NCBI RefSeq assembly: GCF_000374025.1
Contig: NZ_KB893239.1
Location: forward strand, 62,001 to 126,000
Length of the DNA stretch: 64,000 nt
Source: Spirosoma panaciterrae DSM 21099
Lineage (GTDB): Bacteria > Bacteroidota > Bacteroidia > Cytophagales > Spirosomataceae
Reading direction: 5' to 3'
Under the pieces are notes generated by a model. That model searched no databases, had not been told where the DNA came from, and saw only the letters and a program-made list of their open reading frames with translations. Of this stretch, positions 1-9,732 are shown in pieces (positions within the stretch are counted from its first letter, which is position 1; every line of letters begins with the position of its first letter). The translations under genes and the position numbers were made by a program.

Positions 1-1
1 G

Positions 2-2134
2 GCTGAACCTGATTTCCGGATCGATGCCGACCATCTGGCCGGGGTATCAGTCCGCCCGGAGGTACTTCAGGGGCTGTTCAGCAACGCAGGCTCACTGGTT
101 CGTCTGTTTCTGCCGGAGGAACTAAACTTACAATTTCGTCAGTCGGCTTCTCGCTCACATCTGATTGGCTATGCGGTTGACCAGATTGGCAATCGACGCG
201 ATGTAGCCGATCTATTTGCCGATCAAACGCCCCAGCGCATTCAACACGCCAACCTGATCCCACAATCAACAGCCACCCTCTATCACATTGCCATTAGCGA
301 TGCAGACCATTTTGGCAGTTCATTGAGTCGGCTACTCGGGTCGGCCTCCAGCGATTTCCTGCGTGATCGTTTCGATCAAATTAAACCTGCCGCCCAAACG
401 CTATACAAATCGCTGGGTAGTGATTTACTGTTAGTTCGGCTCGAATCACCAACGGGAGCCCTCCGACAGATTCTGATTCTAACGGGTAAAGACGGTAAAA
501 AACTGGCGAACCTATATCAACTGGCGGCTTTTCAGGCTGGTGCCAAATCCCCATCTGCTCCCAAAGACTACCTGGGTCATAAGCTGTTACAGTTGCCCAT
601 TCCTGAGCTACCTGCTTCCCTGTTTAGTAGCCTGTTTGCGGGGTTTGCGCAAAGTTGGGCCACGCTGCACGGCAATGCTCTGATAGTTGCCAACAGTGAA
701 GAAGCCATGCAGGATTACCTTCAACAGGTACAACGTGGCACTGTATGGACAGCGGATAAACGGCAGGCTGAGCTACTGAACACCACCCTTCGCCCTGCTA
801 ATTTTACGGCACTGGTTCGATTGAATCGGGCTCAAACAACGGTTCCCCCAACCTGGCCACTAGCCTGGCAAAATCTGCTGGACCAGGTTGACCCCGCAAC
901 GGGCAGTACGACCTTGTCGAACCTTGAAAACATGGCCTATCAGGCCAGCTATGGCAACCAAAACATTCAATCAACGGTTATTTTGGGCCGTACGACCCGA
1001 CGAGCCAGCCGGGCTGTACTCAATAAATTGCTTCTGCGGAAGAAGGTTGAATTTGAAGCACCGCTCATTGCGGCCCCCATCGTAGCGGGCAATCTAAGTG
1101 ATAGTTCGGCTCAGTTCTATGCGCAAAATGAAGCCGGTGAATTTGTGCTGGTTACGCCTAAGGGGGAAAAAATTGTTCAGAGCCACACGGATGGTCCCAT
1201 TCGTAGTAATGCACTGGCAGTCGATTTCCTGAACAATGGCCGACTTCAATACCTGTTCATGACCGACCGGACGTTGTATGTAGCTGATCCGATCCGCAAT
1301 CGGAATGAAGTTTTGTTGCAGGCTATACCCTTGCCACAGGGCATTGACCCATCCTATCTGGCTCGTCCACGGGGAAGTCAACAACGCAATCTGGTGGCCC
1401 TGGCAGCTCATCAGGATGGCCATATTTATGCCCTCGATCGGCAGCGTAAGGCCTTCATCCGGATTATGACAGCCCCACGAAAAGGGCCGTTGCAGCTACC
1501 GTTTCAGGTTATGGCCACTTCGTCGGGCATGAACGTGCTGGGTATGCAGGCCGACGGAACCTTGAACTACTGGCGCGAAAATGGAAGTGAGTTTCCGCAT
1601 TTCCCGGCCCGTATTGAGCGAAAAAATGAAGATGAGCCTGAAATCAGGTTTGTAGGCCCAGCCCTGATTCCTACCGACCAAACCTTAATTCAGACTATTG
1701 CCGACGAAGGTCAACTGTTTTCTATAAACACCAATGGCCTTATCGCCAAACGGACTCAGTTGTACCGCCCGGTTCGTCGTGGATCGTTCCGACTATTTCC
1801 CGATGAGGAACAAACGAACTGGCTTCTCATTCGGGCGGCCGATACAGAAGTTACCATTCTGGATCAGCGAGGTCAACGCATGTTCGATGTTCGGGCGTTG
1901 CAGTCTGGTCGTAATAACGTTCGTTATCATCGCCTGGGCGCAGGCATCGAACTCATTAGCGTACAATCGGGCGGGTTTACGACCCTGTATGATTTGAATG
2001 GTCGGATTATTGGCGAACGCCCCATTCCGAGCGATTTTCCAGTAGTTTTGCAGTTCGACGAACGAACAAACGAATTATCGATTTTGAGCGGAATCAAACA
2101 GGCCGTTCAGCTATTCAGTATTAGATTGAGGTGA
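2..2134 (+). CDS. C-terminal part of a large conserved protein (5' end outside window)
   Basis: The frame is open from base 2, so the gene begins before the window. The first in-window start-like codon is a TTG at 323, but good coding sequence runs in the same frame upstream of it. About 710 codons are present. The N-terminal half resembles the DUF3352-like envelope proteins of Bacteroidota (for example a stretch reading IVANSEEAMQDYLQQV). The C-terminal half has repeated strand-like segments with aspartate and glycine turns (YALDRQRKAF, LFSINTNGLIAKR, YDLNGRIIGERPI), as in a beta-propeller. No catalytic motif was recognised. The family assignment is tentative; that it is a real, truncated gene is secure. 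Confidence 0.75.
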   Translation, partial: AEPDFRIDADHLAGVSVRPEVLQGLFSNAGSLVRLFLPEELNLQFRQSASRSHLIGYAVDQIGNRRDVADLFADQTPQRIQHANLIPQSTATLYHIAISDADHFGSSLSRLLGSASSDFLRDRFDQIKPAAQTLYKSLGSDLLLVRLESPTGALRQILILTGKDGKKLANLYQLAAFQAGAKSPSAPKDYLGHKLLQLPIPELPASLFSSLFAGFAQSWATLHGNALIVANSEEAMQDYLQQVQRGTVWTADKRQAELLNTTLRPANFTALVRLNRAQTTVPPTWPLAWQNLLDQVDPATGSTTLSNLENMAYQASYGNQNIQSTVILGRTTRRASRAVLNKLLLRKKVEFEAPLIAAPIVAGNLSDSSAQFYAQNEAGEFVLVTPKGEKIVQSHTDGPIRSNALAVDFLNNGRLQYLFMTDRTLYVADPIRNRNEVLLQAIPLPQGIDPSYLARPRGSQQRNLVALAAHQDGHIYALDRQRKAFIRIMTAPRKGPLQLPFQVMATSSGMNVLGMQADGTLNYWRENGSEFPHFPARIERKNEDEPEIRFVGPALIPTDQTLIQTIADEGQLFSINTNGLIAKRTQLYRPVRRGSFRLFPDEEQTNWLLIRAADTEVTILDQRGQRMFDVRALQSGRNNVRYHRLGAGIELISVQSGGFTTLYDLNGRIIGERPIPSDFPVVLQFDERTNELSILSGIKQAVQLFSIRLR

Positions 2135-2172
2135 ACGGGCTGATTCGCTTCTCGTTAAATCGACCCGTTCAC
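2131..2172 (+). terminator. Hairpin at the stop codon of the first gene
   Basis: GTGAACGGG (2131-2139) pairs perfectly with CCCGTTCAC (2164-2172) across a 24-nt loop. The left arm contains the TGA stop. There is no clear T-tract, so it may be a weak terminator or an mRNA-end stabiliser. The next gene starts 13 nt later. Confidence 0.4.
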
Positions 2173-2184
2173 TGATCCACTATC

Positions 2185-3186
2185 ATGCGTGTATTTCGTT
2201 ATCTTGTTTTAGTGCTTGCTATGCTACTGTGGGGCGGTGGCCTGTCCACCACGCTGTCGCGGTGGTTGTATAGTGTGGGCGTTATTGTTGACGATTATCG
2301 ATTTGGGGACTTATATCGCCTGTCGGCTCTTCCCCAGTTTAAAGTAGCCCAGCCTGTATGCCCCCCCTCGAATCGCTCCAGCGATACAGCCTCAACGCAG
2401 CTCTATCTGATTGGGGATAGTTTTTCAGAGCCTCAACGGCTGAGCCAGTCCGATTTTCGGGTGAGCCACTACCAGCGAGTAGGTTGGGATAATCAGCAAC
2501 GTATCCAGCTCGACCCATCGAAGCGCAACCTCTTACTGATCGAATCGGTAGAGCGGCACGTTCGGGAGCATTTTGCCAAACACATTAGCGAGTTTGTCGT
2601 CATACAGGATACAACGAAGAACCCGACACCGAAACCCACGACATGGCAGCGGATTAGTACCGAACTTCATCGTACCGATGTAGAGGAGCGACTCGAATCA
2701 GCCTTGTTTAGCGGTAATTGGGCCTTTTGGTTTAAAGAGTTGAAGGCAACTCTCACGCTGGCCTGGTTCGACCGCGCCAATTCCAGCGTGAGCCTGTCCC
2801 AAAACCATCAACATATTTTTTTACACAGTGATACTGATTCTGCTAATGTTTTAAACTCTTCATTTTCGACATTGACCGATCAGGAGGTTAGTACCCTGGT
2901 AGACAGCATCAACGCCGTAGCCAAACAATACCAGCAATTGGGTTTCGCTGCCGTTTACCTATCGCTTATTCCCAATAAAGCGACTATTCTGGAGCGAGAG
3001 CGTAGCGACTATAATCACCTCATTGAGCGGATTCAGAACCACCCAAAGCTGGCTGTCCCTGCTATCAACACCTATAGTCGCTTTAAGGAAGCCCCCCAAT
3101 CGCCTTACCTGAAAAGCGATACGCACTGGAACTGCGAAGGTCGGGCAATCTGGCTGGACCTGGTGCGATCGAGGTTACAGATTTGA
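2185..3186 (+). CDS. Membrane-anchored SGNH-hydrolase-like protein (AlgX/DHHW-like)
   Basis: A 333-residue protein with one N-terminal hydrophobic segment (about residues 4-20) that anchors it or acts as an uncleaved signal. It has LIGDSF at 75-80, which fits the nucleophile block of SGNH esterases (Ser79), and KSDTHWN at 310-316, which fits the Asp-x-His block (Asp312, His314) found in AlgX/AlgJ-type polysaccharide O-acetylases. The region between is poorly conserved. The layout suggests a periplasmic O-acetyltransferase or esterase acting on a surface polysaccharide, but no polysaccharide genes lie beside it, so the substrate is unknown. It begins 50 nt after the upstream gene and may be transcribed with it. 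Confidence 0.6.
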   Translation: MRVFRYLVLVLAMLLWGGGLSTTLSRWLYSVGVIVDDYRFGDLYRLSALPQFKVAQPVCPPSNRSSDTASTQLYLIGDSFSEPQRLSQSDFRVSHYQRVGWDNQQRIQLDPSKRNLLLIESVERHVREHFAKHISEFVVIQDTTKNPTPKPTTWQRISTELHRTDVEERLESALFSGNWAFWFKELKATLTLAWFDRANSSVSLSQNHQHIFLHSDTDSANVLNSSFSTLTDQEVSTLVDSINAVAKQYQQLGFAAVYLSLIPNKATILERERSDYNHLIERIQNHPKLAVPAINTYSRFKEAPQSPYLKSDTHWNCEGRAIWLDLVRSRLQI

Positions 3187-3210
3187 CCATCGGCTGGTGT
3201 ATACGATCCG

Positions 3211-4215
<1,005 letters not shown>

Positions 4216-4240
4216 TCATTTATCTCATTTATTAAGCAAA

Positions 4241-4272
4241 CAAACTTATATCCGCTCCGGCTCGAAAAACAA
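4241..4272 (-). promoter_or_regulatory. Bacteroidota-type promoter of the aldo/keto reductase gene
   Basis: On the minus strand TAAGTTTG (4241-4248) matches the -7 consensus TAnnTTTG exactly. A TTG (4270-4272) lies 21 nt upstream as a -33 element. The predicted start is about 22 nt before the start codon at 4212. Confidence 0.55.
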
Positions 4273-4400
4273 CGAAATACAAATAAGGAATTACGAAAAT
4301 CAAACCAACAAGGTTTATACCTCTATCTTTCCCACAGCCCAATCTCATTCTTGTTGCTTTGACGAGTATGCTTTCACCGCTTTAGATCTTCAGCCGACTA

Positions 4401-4408
4401 TATCTTTG
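4401..4408 (+). promoter_or_regulatory. -7 promoter element before the methyltransferase gene
   Basis: TATCTTTG fits TAnnTTTG exactly. The downstream start codons lie at 4443 (TTG) and 4461 (ATG), giving a leader of about 30-46 nt. No convincing TTG sits at the -33 spacing. Confidence 0.45.
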
Positions 4409-4442
4409 CATAGTTTATCCAATTCACCAACAATCAACAACT

Positions 4443-5057
4443 TTGGACGATCCTAAACGCATGGTACAACAGGGGTATGACCGTCTGGGCAGTTCCTACC
4501 GGATATACTTCGAAAAGACGGACTCGAAACGGTATCTGAGCTGGCTGGTCAATTTTATCCGGCGTCTTCCTGTAGGGGGTACCGTGTTGGAACTGGGTTG
4601 TGCCGATGGGATTCCAACGGCGAAATACCTTAGCCAATACACGGATTATCTGGGAATTGATGTTTCACCTGTGCAGATCGAGCTAGCCCATATTAACGTT
4701 CCTCAGGCTCGCTTTGAAGTTGCTGACATGTCGGCCCTCTCCTTTCCTGCCGAGTCGTTCACGGGTGTTGTTGCCTTATACTCTATCATCCATCTTCCGC
4801 TGGCTGAGCAGCCTGCTTTATTCCAGGCTATTTACCAATGGCTCAGACCGGGCGGTTACTTTTTGTGCATAGCAGGGGCTGGCGAGTGGACCGGCACCGA
4901 AGTGGACTGGATTGAACCGGGCACTCAGATGTACTGGAGCCACACCGATGCCGCAACTTATCAGACCTGGTTTACCGAAACGGGGTTTATTGTTGTAGAA
5001 AACATCTTTGTTCCTGAAGGGAATGGCGGTCACACCTATTTCTTACTGACAAAGTAG
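4443..5057 (+). CDS. Class I SAM-dependent methyltransferase
   Basis: A small soluble methyltransferase of about 200 residues with the Rossmann-like SAM-binding core. Motif I is VLELGCADG at 48-56, an acidic strand-2 end is GIDVSP at 71-76, and FEVADMSALSFP (91-102) fits motif II/III. The start is uncertain: the frame opens with TTG at 4443, and an ATG lies six codons further at 4461; the ATG start would still keep the whole domain. The C-terminal region (EVDWIEPGTQMYWSH) is like the ubiquinone/menaquinone-type and small-molecule methyltransferases. The acceptor is not known and the neighbours give no hint. Confidence 0.85.
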   Translation: MDDPKRMVQQGYDRLGSSYRIYFEKTDSKRYLSWLVNFIRRLPVGGTVLELGCADGIPTAKYLSQYTDYLGIDVSPVQIELAHINVPQARFEVADMSALSFPAESFTGVVALYSIIHLPLAEQPALFQAIYQWLRPGGYFLCIAGAGEWTGTEVDWIEPGTQMYWSHTDAATYQTWFTETGFIVVENIFVPEGNGGHTYFLLTK

Positions 5058-5134
5058 TAACAGATGTTAGCCTAACACACGGCCTACGCCTGTACCTATC
5101 AACAACATAACCCCAACACAACGCATTGAATATC

Positions 5135-5368
5135 CTAATCGACCAGATAAGGCAGGTAGGGTTCCAACTGATTCGTATCCCGAAAGGCAGATACGTGATT
5201 CAGTTGATTAGTAAAGGCATCATAGCGAAGTTCGACGTAAAAATCGCGTAGATTGTAGAGTAGAAAAATATTGTCGCCCTCGTAGCGGTTCGCCAGAATG
5301 TCACCAGCAAAATATAGCGTGTCGAGTTGCTGATCGGCGGGGAGTTTGGTAAAATCGGTGGGTTGCAT
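5135..5368 (-). CDS. Small conserved-looking hypothetical protein
   Basis: A 77-residue acidic protein if translated from the ATG at 5368 (MQPTDFTKLP). The frame is open further upstream to 5419, but the added residues look like non-coding sequence. It is rich in aromatic and acidic residues, has no signal peptide or membrane segment and no recognised domain. The composition (FYVELRYDAFTNQLNHV) looks like a folded alpha/beta protein. It is convergent with the methyltransferase gene. Confidence 0.55.
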   Translation of the reverse strand: MQPTDFTKLPADQQLDTLYFAGDILANRYEGDNIFLLYNLRDFYVELRYDAFTNQLNHVSAFRDTNQLEPYLPYLVD

Positions 5369-5523
5369 AAACGAACGGGGTTGACAGGCGAAATAAGCAA
5401 AAGTCAGGCGGCTCACCAAATAGGGTTGGTAACTTTATATAATACAACTCAAACAATAAAGCGTACATATAAAATATACACCCACCTAAACAACCCTATT
5501 TCAGACAGTTCCATAAAACAACT

Positions 5524-5594
5524 AGAACACGTACTGTTACAATTTTTATGATCAGATCAGGGCGAATCATAAAAATCATAACAGTACGTGTTCT
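5524..5594. repeat. Long intergenic inverted repeat (28-bp arms)
   Basis: The arms at 5524-5551 and 5567-5594 match at 26 of 28 positions around a 15-nt loop, and contain AGAACACGTACTGTTA and its complement. There is no GC-rich stem with a T-tract, so it does not look like an intrinsic terminator. It fills the gap between a small minus-strand gene and the UspA gene (5369-5708, 340 nt); nothing else was seen in that gap. Confidence 0.85.
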
Positions 5595-5708
5595 ATCTAT
5601 AGCATATCGATGCCTAACTGATTCTAATCAAGTTGCTTACTGCACCAAATCATGGGTTATCGATCTGAATCCAGCTTGTTTTGTCCTGACTAACAAGCTC
5701 TTTGCCCC

Positions 5709-6536
5709 ATGAAAACCATTCTGGTGCCCACCGACCTAAGCCCGATCACAACCTATGCACTCGATGTAGCGGCCGAAATAGCCCGAACCTACACTTCCGA
5801 AATCATTTTACTCCATACCGTATTGTATGATATTCCGTCTTTGGGGGTAGCCGATTGCGTTACGGGCCTTTCTCTGGACATGGGGCCACTCTACGAAGAA
5901 GCCTGGAAAGACGCCGAAAAAGCCCTTCATGACTTGGCGCTTAATCCTGCCTATGCCGATGTGACCATTACACCTAAATTAGGCAGCAATTTAGAAGGCC
6001 TTATTAACGCAATTAATGAGCAACATGCCGATCTGATTGTACTGGCTTCCAAAGGAGCATCTGGCTTGCTGGAATGGATTGAGGGTTCTCATGCCGAGCT
6101 CATAACGCGCTTTGCCACCTGTCCCGTGCTGGTTGTTAAGGACCCAGTAGACTCATTTAATCCCCAGCAAATCGTGTTTGGCGTCGATCTTGACGACGAA
6201 TTAAAAAAACCGCATCTATTCCCGTTTCGACTCGACGATCAGTTTTGCCGACAGTATGTTTATGTGCTCACCCCCACCGACAGTCGTCAGCCCGAGGGTA
6301 TTCGGGAGTGGGTGGCCGACTTTACCGAAGCCAATGACATTGATCATTACAACCTAAAAATTGTCCACGACCATACCGTACCCGATGGCATTCTGAATTA
6401 TGCCCAGTCCATTCGGGCCGACCTGATTGTGCTTTATACACATGGCCACACGGGCTTACGGCACTGGATCGAAGGAAGTGTGGCCGAAGATGTTTTAAAT
6501 CACTCCCCTATCCCAGTCCTGATTATGCGAGCGTAG
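5709..6536 (+). CDS. Universal stress protein with two tandem UspA domains
   Basis: 275 residues, about twice the length of one UspA domain. Domain 1 covers about 1-148 and domain 2 about 150-275. Each starts or ends with the family pattern: ILVPTDLSP at 4-12 for the first, and for the nucleotide-binding loop ASKGASGLLEWIEGS in domain 1 and YTHGHTGLRHWIEGS in domain 2. In both, the first glycine of the G-2x-G-9x-G(S/T) ATP motif is replaced (Ala, Tyr) while the last two glycines remain, so ATP binding is possible but uncertain. Tandem UspA proteins of this size are common in Cytophagales. It is cytoplasmic and probably stress related; the specific role is unknown. Confidence 0.92.
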   Translation: MKTILVPTDLSPITTYALDVAAEIARTYTSEIILLHTVLYDIPSLGVADCVTGLSLDMGPLYEEAWKDAEKALHDLALNPAYADVTITPKLGSNLEGLINAINEQHADLIVLASKGASGLLEWIEGSHAELITRFATCPVLVVKDPVDSFNPQQIVFGVDLDDELKKPHLFPFRLDDQFCRQYVYVLTPTDSRQPEGIREWVADFTEANDIDHYNLKIVHDHTVPDGILNYAQSIRADLIVLYTHGHTGLRHWIEGSVAEDVLNHSPIPVLIMRA

Positions 6537-6542
6537 CCTGAA

Positions 6543-7640
6543 TCAACCTAGCTTCACCTCTTTTCCTGACTTTGCTGCGGCATAGATCGCTTCAACAACC
6601 CGGATATCACGAAGCCCCTCTTCGCCCGGTACCAGCAGTGGCTTTTTTGCCATAATGGCGGCCGCATCGTCGTCCATTTGCATCGCCTGTTGCATGGGTA
6701 CCTCGTAGGGATGTTCTATGCGACCGCCATGACTCCAAACGCCTTTCTGACCATTATACCCCGAATACGGCTCCATGTAAAGTGTTCCTTTCGACCCCGT
6801 TACATGCAGGTAATTCATGTTCATGCCATAGCTGGTTTGTAGGGCGGCCCGTGCTCCGCTCGGGAAAACGAGTTGAACCATGGAAGTTTCGTCCAGGCCA
6901 TTCTTATAGACGTTTGGCCGGGTAGTATACTGTTGAGCTGTCACGGCAATCGGTTCTTCGCCCGTAGCCAGTCGTGCGCCCTGCACCACGTATACACCCA
7001 TATCGTACATAACCCCACCGCCCATTTCTTTTTTCTGCTTCCAGTGGTCGGTACGCGCATCATAATAAGCCGCCGAGCAACTCACCATCAGCACATTACC
7101 AATCTTTCCACTTCGCAGCGCCTTCGTCCACTCCTGCGTGTTGGGTTCATGATGCAGTCGGTAACCTATGGCCAGCGAAACCTTATTCTTCGCACAGGCG
7201 TCGATCATATTCTGACACTCCTTTGCCGTTACAGCCATTGGCTTTTCGCACCATACGTGCTTACCCGCTTTGGCAGCCCGAATCACATACTCCTCATGCA
7301 TCGACGGGGGCAATACCACATACACCACATCGATGTCGGGATTGTTGGCAATTTGATCGAAAGTCTGGTACGAATAAATATTCTTGTCCGGAATGTTGTA
7401 CTGCTTTTTCCACTTTTCCGCCTTTTCGGGCGTACCCGTCACGATACCAGCCAGATAGCAGTTCTTTGTTTTTTGCAGCGCTGGCGCCAGCAGATCGGTG
7501 CTGTAATAGCCCAGACCGACCAGAGCCACGCCTAGCCGATCTTTAGCGGATCGGGTAGCCGCCCAGAGCGCATTCGGAGCAAGAGACGTTGCCAGGCCCG
7601 TAAGGCCCGCAGTATGAAGAAAGGTTCTGCGCGAAGTCAT
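6543..7640 (-). CDS. Tat-exported Gfo/Idh/MocA-family oxidoreductase
   Basis: 365 residues from the ATG at 7640. The frame continues upstream to 7883, but those codons overlap the amidase gene and precede a clear signal sequence, so 7640 is preferred. SRRTFLHTAG at 3-12 is a twin-arginine signal followed by a hydrophobic stretch and an alanine-rich cleavage region near 28. The NAD(P)-binding Rossmann domain starts at VALVGLGYY (38-46), EKP at 132-134 carries the catalytic-type lysine, and GGGVMYDMGVY belongs to the C-terminal domain. Such proteins oxidise or reduce sugars in the periplasm of Bacteroidota. The substrate is unknown. Confidence 0.92.
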   Translation of the reverse strand: MTSRRTFLHTAGLTGLATSLAPNALWAATRSAKDRLGVALVGLGYYSTDLLAPALQKTKNCYLAGIVTGTPEKAEKWKKQYNIPDKNIYSYQTFDQIANNPDIDVVYVVLPPSMHEEYVIRAAKAGKHVWCEKPMAVTAKECQNMIDACAKNKVSLAIGYRLHHEPNTQEWTKALRSGKIGNVLMVSCSAAYYDARTDHWKQKKEMGGGVMYDMGVYVVQGARLATGEEPIAVTAQQYTTRPNVYKNGLDETSMVQLVFPSGARAALQTSYGMNMNYLHVTGSKGTLYMEPYSGYNGQKGVWSHGGRIEHPYEVPMQQAMQMDDDAAAIMAKKPLLVPGEEGLRDIRVVEAIYAAAKSGKEVKLG

Positions 7641-7781
7641 GGTTATTTCAAGGTTGCTGGTTGATGTTCCCGGATGGCTGGTATGCGTAATTCGCCTGGC
7701 AGCCATCAGGAAACCTGAAACTTTATCAGACAAACTCAAAAAGTTTTCTGTTCTAACTATGGAACCTCCTAATTTTGTCGC

Positions 7782-8651
7782 ATGTCTAAAAAAGTCAATA
7801 TCGGTTTGGTGCAGATGAGTTGCTCGGCAGATGTCGAAGCCAATATTCAGAAAGCCATCGACCACATACGGGAAGCCGCCCAAAAAGGGGCTCAGATCGT
7901 TTGTCTGCAGGAATTATTCACTTCGCTTTACTTCTGCGATGTTGAAGACCACCATAATTTCAGTCTGGCCGAAGCCATTCCCGGTCCAACGACCGAACGA
8001 CTGGGTAAGGTTGCTGGTGAGCTGGGCGTGGTGATTATTGCCTCACTATTCGAAAAACGGGCGCAGGGACTCTATCACAACACAACGGCCGTACTGGATG
8101 CCGATGGCTCGTATCTGGGCAAGTACCGAAAGATGCACATCCCCGACGATCCGGGCTATTACGAAAAATTCTACTTCACACCCGGCGATCTGGGGTATAA
8201 AGTATTCGATACCAAATTTGCCCGCATTGGCGTATTGATTTGCTGGGATCAGTGGTATCCCGAAGCGGCCCGCATTACCTCGCTGATGGGGGCCGAGATT
8301 CTGTTCTACCCAACAGCCATCGGCTGGGATACAAACGAACCTGACCCAAAACAAAACGAGGAGCAATACAACGCCTGGCAGACCATACAACGCAGCCATG
8401 CCATTGCCAATGGCGTGCATGTGGTGTCGGTGAACCGGGTAGGCCGTGAAGCCGATCAGCAATTCTGGGGCGGTTCGTTCGTTGCCAATCCATTCGGTTC
8501 ATTATTGTATCTGGCCCCCCATGATCAGGAACTGGTGCATGTGCAAACGGTCGATCTGGAATTGTCCGAAAAATACCGAACGACCTGGCCTTACTTCCGC
8601 GACCGACGTATCGATTCCTACCAACCCATCACAAAACGATACATTGATTGA
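7782..8651 (+). CDS. aguB: Carbon-nitrogen hydrolase, probably N-carbamoylputrescine amidase
   Basis: 289 residues, cytoplasmic. The nitrilase-fold catalytic triad is visible: Glu44 in CLQELF, Lys117 in YRKMHIPDD and Cys154 in LICWDQWYPEAAR. The opening KVNIGLVQMSC, the PDDPGYYEKFYFTPGD block and the QNEEQYNAWQTIQRSHAIANG block fit the AguB type, which converts N-carbamoylputrescine to putrescine. The usual partner agmatine deiminase (aguA) is not next to it in this window. ATG at 7782 gives the family N-terminus exactly. It is divergent from the oxidoreductase gene. Confidence 0.88.
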   Translation: MSKKVNIGLVQMSCSADVEANIQKAIDHIREAAQKGAQIVCLQELFTSLYFCDVEDHHNFSLAEAIPGPTTERLGKVAGELGVVIIASLFEKRAQGLYHNTTAVLDADGSYLGKYRKMHIPDDPGYYEKFYFTPGDLGYKVFDTKFARIGVLICWDQWYPEAARITSLMGAEILFYPTAIGWDTNEPDPKQNEEQYNAWQTIQRSHAIANGVHVVSVNRVGREADQQFWGGSFVANPFGSLLYLAPHDQELVHVQTVDLELSEKYRTTWPYFRDRRIDSYQPITKRYID

Positions 8652-8659
8652 TGTATGAA

Positions 8660-8716
8660 GTATGATATAGGATGTATGATGTGAAAGTCAATTACATCAT
8701 ACATCCTATATCATAC
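8660..8716. repeat. Perfect intergenic palindrome, 23-bp arms
   Basis: The arms at 8660-8682 and 8694-8716 are perfectly complementary around an 11-nt loop. The arm is built from the words GTATGAT, ATAGG and ATGTATGATGT, and shifted copies continue on both sides (ATGTATGAAG on the left, ATCCTACTTCAC on the right). It occupies nearly the whole gap between the amidase and ROK genes. There is no T-tract. Confidence 0.92.
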
Positions 8717-8737
8717 ATCCTACTTCACACCTTCACT

Positions 8738-9688
8738 ATGAGACTTGGCATTGAAATAGGCGGAACAAAACTCCAGTTGTTTACGAGTGACGCTTCGCAA
8801 CAGATTACCCAGCGATTCCGTCTGGCGATTGACCCAGCGAAAGGGGCTGAAGGGATTCTGGCACAAATTGCCGCTACCATCGATCAGATCACCACACCGA
8901 TTCAGTCGATTGGGGTTGGGTTTGGGGGGCCGGTCGATTGGAAAACGGGCCGAATTGCGACCTCCCATCAGATTGGCGGCTGGTCGGGCTTTGACCTGGG
9001 CAACTGGCTCCGTCAGCAACTACCCGGTGCGCAGGTACGAGTAGAAAATGACGCCAATGTGGCCGCTCTGGGTGAAGCCCTTCGCGGAGTAGCGACTGGG
9101 TTTCAGAACGTATTTTATGTAACCCTGGGTAGCGGTGTTGGGGGTGGTATGGTCGTTGATCGAAAGCTATATCATGGCGCACTACCCGGCGAAGCTGAAA
9201 TCGGCCATTTGTGGCTCGTACCGCCCAGTGAATCGAGCGAAGGCCAGACCATTGAGCAAACCGTTTCGGGTTGGGCAGTCGATCAGCAGATTCGGGCATT
9301 GCTTCCGCAGCTACCCGACGATTCGTATTTGAAACAGGCTGTACAGCAAGCGCATGAGCAGGGAGCGACTGGCAAAGAAGCCCGTTTTTTACATCCCGCT
9401 TACGAAGCCAGCGACCCGGTAGCCCGGATGCTGATCGAACAGATAGGCTCGGTACTGGCGCTTGGTTTGTCGCATGTGATCCATCTGTTTCATCCCGACG
9501 CTATCGTGCTGGGTGGCGGTCTTTCGCTCATTGGCGAACCCTTACGGGCGGCTGTTCGGCAGGCCCTACCCCGCTTTGTGATGAACGCCTTCCAGCCTGC
9601 CCCTATCGTTTTACTCGCTAAACTTGGCGAAGATGCCGTACCTATCGGAGCTTTAGAGTTAATGATGAATGCGGACGCAACAAACTAA
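8738..9688 (+). CDS. ROK-family sugar kinase-like protein
   Basis: 316 residues from the ATG at 8738; the frame runs back to 8672, but that part lies in the palindromic spacer. The ASKHA fold is shown by GIEIGGTKL at 3-11 (phosphate 1), VENDANVAALGEA (catalytic Asp), YVTLGSGVGGGMV (phosphate 2) and IVLGGGLSL (adenosine motif). The histidine of the EAEIGH segment is present, but the CxCGxxGC zinc motif that normally follows in ROK kinases is absent; PPSESSEGQTIEQTVSG stands there instead. It is likely a cytoplasmic glucokinase or related hexose kinase. It is followed 44 nt later by a sugar-phosphate isomerase, suggesting a shared sugar pathway. Confidence 0.88.
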   Translation: MRLGIEIGGTKLQLFTSDASQQITQRFRLAIDPAKGAEGILAQIAATIDQITTPIQSIGVGFGGPVDWKTGRIATSHQIGGWSGFDLGNWLRQQLPGAQVRVENDANVAALGEALRGVATGFQNVFYVTLGSGVGGGMVVDRKLYHGALPGEAEIGHLWLVPPSESSEGQTIEQTVSGWAVDQQIRALLPQLPDDSYLKQAVQQAHEQGATGKEARFLHPAYEASDPVARMLIEQIGSVLALGLSHVIHLFHPDAIVLGGGLSLIGEPLRAAVRQALPRFVMNAFQPAPIVLLAKLGEDAVPIGALELMMNADATN

Positions 9689-9732
9689 TTCACCATTCAT
9701 CATTCGATATTTATCATTCATTCCCCTTTTCC

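Noticed and set aside
6873-7535. A 220-residue plus-strand frame
   Set aside because: It lies wholly antisense to the Gfo/Idh/MocA gene and is rich in His/Cys/Arg, as is usual for shadow frames.
7770-7777. TAATTTTG, an exact TAnnTTTG match just before the amidase start
   Set aside because: It ends 4 nt before the ATG at 7782, so transcription would begin inside the coding region. No -33 element is present.
7641-7883. Extended 5' end of the Gfo/Idh/MocA reading frame
   Set aside because: It would overlap the amidase gene and put 81 residues in front of a clear twin-arginine signal, so the ATG at 7640 was used.
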